From positions 1 through 8,209 of the forward strand of contig JAJRCO010000265.1 of the NCBI GenBank assembly GCA_028678905.1: a stretch of DNA of 8,209 nucleotides, given 5' to 3'. The stretch comes from Methanomicrobiales archaeon (GTDB lineage Archaea > Halobacteriota > Methanomicrobia > Methanomicrobiales > JACTUA01). Below, in pieces: positions 1 through 5,734 of this stretch (the stretch's first letter is position 1; every line of letters begins with the position of its first letter). A program made the translations under genes and the position numbers. The notes beneath the pieces were generated by a model that saw nothing but the letters and a program-made list of their open reading frames with translations, had not been told where the DNA came from and made no database searches.

Positions 1-1
1 G

Positions 2-442
2 GACGGCACGCTGTTCCTCCGCCAGGGTGATCCGGTGAATGCAATCGCCTCGTTCGGTTACGCCCAGGGCTGGCTGGAAGGAGGAAAATACCTCGGTCTG
101 GTGAGTACTCCTTCCCCGGGATCGTGGACCGATCTCGATGCGATTCTCGATCCATCGGTGCTTTCCCGCCTTCAGGAAAAGGTACATCGCTACCACCGTT
201 TGCTCGCGGAAGGGATCAGCGCCGTAGAGCCTGCTCCCGACACAGCAAGTTATCTGTGGCGAGGCGCTGGCGAGATACTGAAACAGGCCGAATCGGCCCT
301 CCGGCAAGGAGAACAGCAGAATTCGGCAGGTAAATTACCGGAGGCACTGCGATGGTTTGGATATGGGCATGGCTGGCTAGATGTCGGGGCAAGAATGGGG
401 CTTTTCCGTATCACGGGACGACGTGAGCTCTTCACGCTATAA
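2..442 (+). CDS. DUF357 family protein, two signature copies, 5' end missing
   Basis: The frame is open to the left edge, so the true start lies outside the window; the first internal start codon is a GTG at 35, which would cut into the conserved region. The visible 146 residues contain two similar blocks: FLRQGDPVNAIASFGYAQGW followed by LEGGKYLGL near the start, and GKLPEALRWFGYGHGW followed by LDVGARMGL near the end. Both match the pattern of the archaeal DUF357 family (gap-alternating helices with G/A-rich, YxxGWLDxG-like ends), whose function is unknown. Typical DUF357 proteins are under about 100 residues with one copy, so this is a duplicated form. Between the copies is a helical, charged linker. 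No signal peptide or membrane segment is visible, so it is probably cytosolic. Stop is TAA. No function can be assigned; family call fairly sure. Confidence 0.72.
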   Translation, partial: DGTLFLRQGDPVNAIASFGYAQGWLEGGKYLGLVSTPSPGSWTDLDAILDPSVLSRLQEKVHRYHRLLAEGISAVEPAPDTASYLWRGAGEILKQAESALRQGEQQNSAGKLPEALRWFGYGHGWLDVGARMGLFRITGRRELFTL

Positions 443-467
443 TTGCTTAAGGGTTTATACTCTATGC

Positions 468-481
468 ATGTAATCGTACAT
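468..481. repeat. Short inverted repeat (5-bp arms)
   Basis: ATGTA (468-472) and TACAT (477-481) form a perfect 5-bp inverted repeat around a 4-nt loop in the 91-bp gap between the DUF357 gene and the flippase-like gene. It may be a weak hairpin or a small regulator site, but arms this short arise often by chance. Confidence 0.2.
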
Positions 482-495
482 AGACACTGATGAGG

Positions 496-533
496 GTATA
501 TCGGCCGAAAACCAGGACGCTCGGGTATAACCC
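496..533 (+). promoter_or_regulatory. Candidate promoter and inverted repeat before the flippase-like gene
   Basis: GGTATATC at 496-503 resembles an archaeal TATA box. With the usual spacing of about 25 nt the transcript would begin near 524-527, leaving a leader of only about 10 nt before the ATG at 534; no Shine-Dalgarno sequence is seen, which fits a short-leader or leaderless mRNA. GGGT (523-526) and ACCC (530-533) form a perfect inverted repeat abutting the start codon. A second AT-rich candidate, TTTATAC, is at 454-460. This is inference from position and motif only. Confidence 0.35.
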
Positions 534-1559
534 ATGAAGACATCGCACTGGAAATGGATGTGGATCTCGATCGTCTTTACGACCGCGGTCCTCATCGCCG
601 TGTTATACTTCACCGTTGATGAGAACACATTTACGTATATTAGGCAGCTGAACCCGCTCTTCCTCCTTCTCGCATTTATCCTGCACATCGTTTCTCTCGC
701 ATTCTGGGCGTTCCGTATCCAGTTCATGACCAAACACATTGGCTACCAGGTGCCGTTCCGCTACTGTTTCAACCTCATTCTGGCAAACCTGTTTGTAGGG
801 GCGATAACCCCCTCTCAGGCAGGGGGAGAACCGGTCCGCATTCACCAGCTCTATCGGGCAGGTGTACCGGTGGGAGATGCTACTGCTATCGTGATCACCG
901 AACGACTGTTCGATGCGATTGTTCTGGGGCTAACCGGAGCGATCGTGATCGTGCTTCTGGGGAATTTGCTAAGCCTCGGCTCATCGGCGCTCATTGCCCT
1001 GTATATCTCATGGATTCTGATGGTCGCGGCGATTATCCTTTTTCTCTACGCCATCCGTTCACCAGTGATTCTGAAAAGGCTCATCAAGGGATTTTCCAGC
1101 CGTATTCTGAGAAAGTGGGATGTAAAAAGGCTGGAAGCGTTGCTGGGAAGGGTCGATCGGGAAGTTGATAATTTCCATGAATCCCTGACGCACTTCATGA
1201 AGAAGGGAAAGGGAGGGATCATCGGATGGCCCATTGTCTTTACCGTGCTCTTCTGGTTCTCCGAATTCTTTACAGCCTCCCTGATCCTGATGGGCTTGGG
1301 TCAGCCGCCGTACGTGGTGCAGTCGTTTGTCGCACAGATCATTATCGCCATTATCATGATGATTCCGCTTACCCCGGGAGGCTCTGGCATCGCAGAAGTC
1401 TCTGCCACTTCGCTGTATGGCTTATTCATTCCCGGGGCGATCGTGGGTGTGTTCGTGGTGCTGTGGCGGATGGTCTTCTATTATTTCCATCTGGTCATTG
1501 GGTTTATGGCCGGTCTTGCGATCATCCGCAAGGAGGCGGGGACCGTGAAAATTGAATGA
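534..1559 (+). CDS. UPF0104 / AglD-like flippase-family integral membrane protein
   Basis: The 341-residue product is very hydrophobic, with about eight likely membrane segments beginning at residue 9. It matches the UPF0104 / lysylphosphatidylglycerol-synthase transmembrane family (also called flippase-like domain; archaeal AglD belongs here). Key conserved blocks are visible: TPSQAGGEPVR at about 92-102, TERLFD at 122-127, and LTPGGSGIAE at about 279-288. The charged loop at about 175-225 would be cytoplasmic. The soluble synthase domain of bacterial MprF is absent, so it is not a lysyl-transferase. Members are thought to act on lipid-linked sugars or lipids at the membrane, but the substrate cannot be read from sequence, and no glycosyltransferase lies beside it. 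The ATG at 534 is chosen because it directly precedes the first hydrophobic segment. The BFN gene follows within 50 bp on the same strand and may be co-transcribed. Confidence 0.85.
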   Translation: MKTSHWKWMWISIVFTTAVLIAVLYFTVDENTFTYIRQLNPLFLLLAFILHIVSLAFWAFRIQFMTKHIGYQVPFRYCFNLILANLFVGAITPSQAGGEPVRIHQLYRAGVPVGDATAIVITERLFDAIVLGLTGAIVIVLLGNLLSLGSSALIALYISWILMVAAIILFLYAIRSPVILKRLIKGFSSRILRKWDVKRLEALLGRVDREVDNFHESLTHFMKKGKGGIIGWPIVFTVLFWFSEFFTASLILMGLGQPPYVVQSFVAQIIIAIIMMIPLTPGGSGIAEVSATSLYGLFIPGAIVGVFVVLWRMVFYYFHLVIGFMAGLAIIRKEAGTVKIE

Positions 1560-1603
1560 CTCCAAATGTTTATTCCTGATCAGTGCTATTCCCTTGTGTA
1601 TTC

Positions 1604-2050
1604 ATGGAATATCAACGCTGCAGTGTTCAGGGGGTCTATATCACCCAGACGGAACAGGGAAACGCCCCAACTGTTCTCCTTCATGTGGATAACAATCATT
1701 TCATGCCCATCTACATCGGATTATGGGAAGCGATTTCCATCACCAACGCGCTCAACCAGGAAACACTTCCCCGGCCGATCACCCATGATCTGTTTACCGA
1801 CCTCTTCTCTCGCCTTTCTATCACCATGATCTCCCTGCGCATTGATGCACTTGATGACGGGGTGTTTTTCGCCAATCTGGTTATTCGGCAGGGAGACCGG
1901 GAGGAGATCCTCGATTGCAGGCCCAGCGATGGAATCGCCATCGCCCTTCGTATGAAATCGCCCATTCTGGTGGCTCCGGATGTAGTGCACAAGGCCGCGG
2001 TGGAACGGGAAGAACTGGACCAGATGATTGACCTCAAGAGTTATCTATAA
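1604..2050 (+). CDS. Bifunctional nuclease (BFN/DUF151) domain protein
   Basis: The 148-residue product is a stand-alone BFN/DUF151 domain. Conserved blocks are in the usual order: SVQGVYI near the N-terminus, MPIYIGLWEA at about 37-46, RPITHDLFTDL at about 59-69, and CRPSDGIAIALR followed by SPILVA at about 106-124. The family takes its name from plant and bacterial members reported to have DNase and RNase activity; most archaeal members are uncharacterised, so catalysis here is inferred by family only. I prefer the ATG at 1604 (MEYQRC...) over a GTG at 1583, because homologues begin shortly before the V-x-G-V-Y block; neither has a clear ribosome binding site. No signal peptide, so cytosolic. 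It lies 44 bp after the membrane-protein gene and probably shares its transcript. Stop is TAA. Confidence 0.82.
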   Translation: MEYQRCSVQGVYITQTEQGNAPTVLLHVDNNHFMPIYIGLWEAISITNALNQETLPRPITHDLFTDLFSRLSITMISLRIDALDDGVFFANLVIRQGDREEILDCRPSDGIAIALRMKSPILVAPDVVHKAAVEREELDQMIDLKSYL

Positions 2051-2089
2051 GCGCAGAAAGGTCGCTGTTTCAAAACACTTGATATTGTT

Positions 2090-2125
2090 ATTTTCCATTT
2101 ATGGGAGATTATTATCATTATTTTA
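2090..2125 (+). terminator. Possible T-rich terminator after the BFN gene
   Basis: A small inverted repeat, TTCCAT (2093-2098) with ATGGGA (2101-2106, one G-T pair), is followed by T-rich DNA (TTATTATCATTATTTT). Archaeal termination relies mainly on T-rich tracts, and this lies 40-75 nt past the BFN stop. The stem has almost no loop, so the T-rich run is the better evidence. Confidence 0.3.
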
Positions 2126-2242
2126 TTGTTATAATAGTTTTAAATCGTTATTTTAATAAATGAATATATTTTTATATAACTCAATAATAGAAAGTTTTAT
2201 ATTATAGTTGACATAATGATTTATCACATATAAAATAAAGGG
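2101..2242 (+). promoter_or_regulatory. Very AT-rich promoter region of the histidine kinase gene
   Basis: Positions 2101-2220 contain only 18 G or C in 120 bases, in sharp contrast to the flanking genes. Several TATA-like elements are present: TTTATATAA at 2171-2179, TTTTATATTAT at about 2195-2205, and CATATAAAATAAA at 2227-2239. The second would place the transcript start near 2225, with a leader of about 35-40 nt; the third would give an almost leaderless mRNA. The choice cannot be made from sequence. Confidence 0.45.
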
Positions 2243-2250
2243 TCCACCTA

Positions 2251-2257
2251 AAGGGTG
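2251..2257 (+). promoter_or_regulatory. Ribosome binding site supporting the GTG start of the kinase
   Basis: AAGGGTG lies 5 nt before the GTG at 2263 and partly matches the archaeal anti-Shine-Dalgarno (complement of GGAGGTGAT). An in-frame stop at 2236-2238 with no start codon in between makes 2263 the most upstream possible start. Confidence 0.5.
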
Positions 2258-2262
2258 CTCTC

Positions 2263-4650
2263 GTGGCAGAAGAAAAAAAGACCTCACCCGGCATTCCATC
2301 GCTTATTGATGGCCTGGACTTTGGCGTCCTGTTGGTAGACCGGGATCTGAAGGTCCTCTGGCTGAACAGTGCTATGGAGCGTCTCTTCGGCATCACCCGC
2401 GCCAGTGTGCAAGGGCAGGACATATTTTCCTTTTTCAATTCCTATATCGTTCCCCGTATCGTGGACGGAGAACCAATCCGCGAACAGATCTTCGCTTCCC
2501 TGGCCTCGGTGTCCCCGGTTCAGAACACGGAATTCAGACTTTCTTCTCCCACGGGACAACCGGTCTGGGTGGAGTATTCCAGCCAGGTGATCGAACACGG
2601 GCCCTTCAAAGGAATGCGCCTGGACATCTTCCAGGATATCACTCTCCGCGTACTTCTGCAGCGGGAGATCGACCGCCACGTGGGGGATCTGGGTACCCTG
2701 ATCGAAGGAAGGACCGCGGAACTCTCCCGGGTGAATGAGCAGCTCCGCCAGGAAACAGGGGAACGAAAAAAGATCGAAGAACAACTTTCCAGAGAACAGG
2801 AGTTCGGCGGACACCTCCTGGAAACTCTTCCGGTATATCTGCTCTCGCTGGACCGTGAAGGAAACGTGTTCATCGCTGGCAACGCGCTGTTGCGCATTTT
2901 GGGTATGGAGAAAGAACAGCTTCTCGGAAAACCTTTCTTCAGCGAGGTTGTTGTGCCGAAAGAGAGGGAACATGCATTCCGCAGATTCCGCCGCTCCATT
3001 GAATCCCGCACGGAGGGAAGGGACGAGGTCCGCATGCAGACAAAGGACGGATCGATCATTACCGTGGACTGGCGGTACCGTCCCGTCTACCAGGATGACG
3101 GATCCGTTACCTACGTGCTCGCGGTGGGAACCGATATCTCGGAACAGAAGGCGATGCTGGAAACCCTCCGCACTTCGGAGGATCTGTACCGGACAATCTT
3201 TGAGAATACCCTGGCGGCCACCGCCATCCTGAACGAAGATCTGTCCATATTCCGGGCCAATGTTGAGCTGGAGAATATCACCGGTTTCCCAAGGGAGGCG
3301 CTCGCGGGCAAACGGCTGGCCGAACTTCTCGCTCCGGAAGAACGAAAGAAGTTATCTCAACAGATTACCGTCCCCCGGGAAAGCTGTGAATGCCGCCTGA
3401 TCCGTAGCGACGGGCAGTTGCGCCAGGCGCTGATATCGCTGGCATCCATCCCCGGTGGAAAACGTTACGTGGCATCTTTCTTGGACATCACTGATCGCAA
3501 GCAGGCAGAGCAGCAGCTCGCCGATCGAAACCATACTCTTTCCGTTATCAACCAGATGATAACGGCGGCCACCTCCTCTCAGAACCTGGAAAACAATCTG
3601 ACCATCCTGTTGGAGAAGGCACTTCAGCTGCTGGGACTTGATGCCGGGGCAGTATACTTAGTCGAAACGAATGGGAAGAGTGCCCGACTGGCCTCCCAGC
3701 ACGGGATACCAGAATGGATGATGAAGGAGGCGCACTATCTCAATATTCTGGATCCACCCTACCGTGCCATATTTCTTGAGGGAAAGTCGGAGTTTCGGGA
3801 GAAGAAAGAGATCGGCCTTTTCTCATTCGCCTGGATTCCTTTCTTCGCGGATTCCCGAGTGATCGGAGCCGCGAGCTTCATGACCGGAAGGAGGGAAGCA
3901 TTCCCCGAAAGCGAACGGGTGATCCTGGAATCGCTCTCCCGCGAGGTTGGTAATGCCATTCACTGTGGTCTCCTGAAGGAAGAGCTGGCAGAATCCAATA
4001 CCCTGTCTAATCTCTATCTGGATATCATGATCCACGACATCAACAACGCCAATGCGGTATCCCTGATGTACGCCGACCTCCTCGCGGAAATGCTGGACGG
4101 GGAAAGAAAGGAGATGGCGGAGAAACTAACCGCGGGAATCCGCCGGAGCACTGGGATCATCACCAACGTCTCCACTATGCGTAAGATTCGGGAGGAAAAG
4201 GCGGCCTTGCAGCCGGTCTCCCTGGACGAGACGATCAGTCGCGAGATGATGGGGTTTCCAGGTGCCCACATCTCCTATTCTCCTTCCGGCCTTACTGTAT
4301 GTGCGGATCCTCTCCTCTCCGAGGTCTTTGCAAACCTGATCGGGAACAGCTTGAAGTTCGGGGGGAAATCTGTGAACATCTGGATTTCGGTCTCCGACCT
4401 TGGGGATATGGCGGAGGTGGCGGTAGCCGATGACGGGCCAGGGATACCCGATTCGGTGAAACCTCTGCTATTCCGCCGGTTCGAGCGGGGGCAGACTAAG
4501 GTCCGCGGTAAAGGCCTCGGTCTCTACCTGTGCAGGATGCTGGTGGAACGCTACGATGGCAAAATATGGATGGAGGACCGGGTGCCGGGCCATCCTGAAC
4601 AAGGGATCGTGTTCAAATTCCAGCTGAAAAAAGAACCCTGCGGAGATTGA
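2263..4650 (+). CDS. Soluble sensor histidine kinase, PAS-PAS-PAS-GAF-kinase
   Basis: The 795-residue product has no membrane segment and should sense a cytosolic signal. Order of domains: PAS at about 12-125; a charged coiled coil at about 135-182; PAS at about 182-295 ending in the PAC-like block VLAVGTDISEQ; PAS at about 304-418 (ending SFLDITDRKQAEQQL); GAF at about 424-575; then the transmitter. The candidate phospho-acceptor is His591 in MIHDINNANAVS, a departure from the common HELRxPL box. The ATPase domain is complete: N-box around 687-699 (NLIGNSLKF), G1 DDGPGIP at 723-729, F-box LFRRFERG, and G2 GKGLGL at 749-754. It should therefore autophosphorylate. No response regulator or receiver domain is encoded in the window, so the partner is unknown. 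No cysteine or histidine pattern for a heme or Fe-S cofactor stands out in the PAS domains, so the ligand is unknown. Starts with GTG; stop is TGA. Confidence 0.9.
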   Translation: MAEEKKTSPGIPSLIDGLDFGVLLVDRDLKVLWLNSAMERLFGITRASVQGQDIFSFFNSYIVPRIVDGEPIREQIFASLASVSPVQNTEFRLSSPTGQPVWVEYSSQVIEHGPFKGMRLDIFQDITLRVLLQREIDRHVGDLGTLIEGRTAELSRVNEQLRQETGERKKIEEQLSREQEFGGHLLETLPVYLLSLDREGNVFIAGNALLRILGMEKEQLLGKPFFSEVVVPKEREHAFRRFRRSIESRTEGRDEVRMQTKDGSIITVDWRYRPVYQDDGSVTYVLAVGTDISEQKAMLETLRTSEDLYRTIFENTLAATAILNEDLSIFRANVELENITGFPREALAGKRLAELLAPEERKKLSQQITVPRESCECRLIRSDGQLRQALISLASIPGGKRYVASFLDITDRKQAEQQLADRNHTLSVINQMITAATSSQNLENNLTILLEKALQLLGLDAGAVYLVETNGKSARLASQHGIPEWMMKEAHYLNILDPPYRAIFLEGKSEFREKKEIGLFSFAWIPFFADSRVIGAASFMTGRREAFPESERVILESLSREVGNAIHCGLLKEELAESNTLSNLYLDIMIHDINNANAVSLMYADLLAEMLDGERKEMAEKLTAGIRRSTGIITNVSTMRKIREEKAALQPVSLDETISREMMGFPGAHISYSPSGLTVCADPLLSEVFANLIGNSLKFGGKSVNIWISVSDLGDMAEVAVADDGPGIPDSVKPLLFRRFERGQTKVRGKGLGLYLCRMLVERYDGKIWMEDRVPGHPEQGIVFKFQLKKEPCGD

Positions 4651-4676
4651 TCGGATAGAGAGAGAATCAAACGAGA

Positions 4677-4970
4677 TTATTTCCTTCTCCGACCGAGTTC
4701 TATGAGTATCTCATCCAGAGTCACGCCGCTTGCATACAGTGCGATCAGGTAGTGAAAAAGCAGATCTGCACCTTCGGAGACCGTGCGCTCGTGGACCCTG
4801 TTCTTTGCGGCAAGGATGAACTCGATCGATTCCTCTCCGAATTTCTCCAGCGCTTTGTCCACTCCTTTCTCATCTTCCAGAATACGGCTTACATACGATG
4901 CCGCGGAAGGGTGGGTCGCCCGGTCCTCGATCACCCGCCAGAGTTCTTCCATCAGGGACAGATCATTCAC
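4677..4970 (-). CDS. hisE: Phosphoribosyl-ATP pyrophosphatase
   Basis: HisE hydrolyses phosphoribosyl-ATP to phosphoribosyl-AMP and pyrophosphate, the second step of histidine biosynthesis. The product is 97 residues, a normal length for stand-alone HisE. Visible family marks are LWRVIEDRATHPSAASYVSR near the N-terminus, the acidic metal-binding helix EKFGEESIEFILAAKNR, and the second acidic helix EGADLLFHYLIAL. I choose the GTG at 4970 because GGAGG (4979-4983 on the complement) sits 8 nt before it and because homologues start close to this point. An ATG at 4997 would add nine residues, overlap nusA by 35 nt and lacks a ribosome binding site. The gene overlaps the nusA stop by 8 nt, so the two are probably co-transcribed and translationally coupled. 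It converges on the kinase gene with 26 bp between stops. HisI is not in the window. Confidence 0.9.
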   Translation of the reverse strand: MNDLSLMEELWRVIEDRATHPSAASYVSRILEDEKGVDKALEKFGEESIEFILAAKNRVHERTVSEGADLLFHYLIALYASGVTLDEILIELGRRRK

Positions 4971-5412
4971 CGGCCTCTCCTCCCGAGGCGGAAACATCGC
5001 CGATGTCCTGATGAAAGAATCTCCTCAAAAGTATGCGGGCTTTTTCAATGTTTGCCCCTCCTTTGCCGATAGCGATCCCCAGATCGGCCTTCCTGCGGAC
5101 GAACACATCCACCGTTTTGGAATCCTCACGAACTCCGATATTCGATATCTCCGCGGGTTTGAATACGTTTTCGATAAACGTCCGCAGATCGTCGGCATAT
5201 TCCACCATCTCAATCTTTTTGCCCAATGCCTTTTGCAGTTTCTTGCTGTTCTCCCCTCCCTTTCCGATAGCCAGACCCATGTCGCCAGGGTGGATGAGAT
5301 AGATGATGCGGTCAAATTTTTCATCGATCACACAATCGACCGCGGTAGCCCGGGTCAGGATTCGGAGCTCCTCGATGTAGCGCCGTTCCTTAAACCCAAT
5401 CGTCCGCTCCAT
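4963..5412 (-). CDS. nusA: Archaeal NusA-like transcription factor, two KH domains
   Basis: The 149-residue product has the two KH domains of archaeal NusA and lacks the N-terminal RNA-polymerase-binding and S1 domains of bacterial NusA. The first KH domain carries GDMGLAIGKGGEN with the GKGG loop at 50-53; the second carries ADLGIAIGKGGANIEKA with GKGG at 116-119. The N-terminal ELRILTRATAVDCVID matches the family start. It is expected to bind nascent RNA and influence elongation or termination; the exact archaeal role is still poorly defined. I prefer the ATG at 5412 (MERTIG...), preceded by AGGA at about 5 nt, over an ATG at 5454 that adds 14 unfamiliar residues and has no ribosome binding site. 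In many archaea nusA sits in the RNA polymerase / rpl30e / rps12 operon, but here it is followed by hisE, and no ribosomal gene lies immediately upstream. The tail of about 10 residues is Gly/Ser/Glu-rich and overlaps the hisE start. Confidence 0.85.
   Translation of the reverse strand: MERTIGFKERRYIEELRILTRATAVDCVIDEKFDRIIYLIHPGDMGLAIGKGGENSKKLQKALGKKIEMVEYADDLRTFIENVFKPAEISNIGVREDSKTVDVFVRRKADLGIAIGKGGANIEKARILLRRFFHQDIGDVSASGGEAGE
4977..4984 (-). promoter_or_regulatory. Strong Shine-Dalgarno site for hisE inside nusA
   Basis: The complement reads GGGAGGAG, a strong match to the archaeal ribosome binding site, 8 nt upstream of the GTG at 4970. It lies within the last codons of nusA (the GGEAGE tail) and decides the hisE start. 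Confidence 0.65.
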
Positions 5413-5523
5413 GAAAATCCTGCAGACTGGTTTGTCCTGTTCTGCTATATGCATTTGTATGAGGAAATTAATAATCCGGCCATCATCTATCCGATCGAAA
5501 TTTTAACGCCTAGCGGGGGGAAA

Positions 5524-5548
5524 TTAGCCGGATTCTGCTATCGGCTGA
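5524..5548. repeat. Inverted repeat, 7-bp stem, upstream of nusA
   Basis: TTAGCCG (5524-5530) pairs with CGGCTGA (5542-5548), including one G-T pair, around an 11-nt loop. It lies about 110-135 nt before the nusA start and would be in its leader only if transcription begins further upstream. Operator or leader hairpin are both possible. Confidence 0.35.
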
Positions 5549-5601
5549 GAGAACCAAAACAGTGTCACTACATTTCCGCAAGCTTCTGTCTATTTTTTTC
5601 T

Positions 5602-5624
5602 CCGCCAAAGAAACAGAACGGCGG
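5602..5624. repeat. GC-rich inverted repeat beside a 7-T run
   Basis: CCGCC (5602-5606) and GGCGG (5620-5624) form a perfect 5-bp stem with a 13-nt loop, next to a run of seven T on the plus strand (5593-5599). The T run precedes the stem on the plus strand, so this is not a normal intrinsic terminator in either direction. Confidence 0.3.
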
Positions 5625-5697
5625 TACCGTTGATATGTCGGAGAGGATGGTCAGCATACCAGAAACCCTCGAAGTAACAGGTCGCATCGAAAGACAT

Positions 5698-5727
5698 GTA
5701 AAAATAGTGAACGATAAAAAATTTTGC
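5698..5727 (-). terminator. Oligo-T terminator of the SIMPL-domain gene
   Basis: Reading the minus strand just past the stop at 5735, there are two T runs: TTTTTT (5716-5721, in CAAAATTTTTTATCG) and TTTTT (about 5700-5704). Archaeal RNA polymerase terminates at such tracts without needing a strong hairpin, and the position, 10-35 nt after the stop codon, is right. Confidence 0.5.
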
Positions 5728-5734
5728 AATCCCC

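Larger units (their letters stand above)
5413..5697. other. Intergenic region upstream of nusA with two hairpins and promoter candidates
   Basis: No convincing gene is seen in this gap of about 320 bp between nusA and the SIMPL gene. On the minus strand, candidate TATA-like stretches for nusA are TTATTAAT at about 5468-5475 and TTAAAATTT at about 5499-5507. The first would start the transcript near 5445, downstream of the ATG at 5454, which supports the 5412 start. Two inverted repeats are present, at 5524-5548 and 5602-5624, and a run of seven T on the plus strand is at 5593-5599. A short plus-strand frame (5636-5760) has no ribosome binding site and no recognisable product. Confidence 0.4.

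Noticed and set aside
443..533. tRNA or other structured RNA gene in the gap before the flippase-like gene
   Set aside because: No cloverleaf arms or conserved TΨC-like sequence; only a 5-bp hairpin and TATA-like boxes.
534..1559. MprF-type lysylphosphatidylglycerol synthase
   Set aside because: Only the membrane flippase-like part is present; the C-terminal soluble aminoacyl-transferase domain is absent.
2284..2973. 229-codon minus-strand frame inside the kinase gene
   Set aside because: It is the antisense shadow of PAS domains with clear family matches; its translation is low in recognisable structure.
4651..4676. Terminator between the convergent kinase and hisE genes
   Set aside because: The 26 bp contain no T run or hairpin in either direction; termination must occur inside the opposing genes or by other means.
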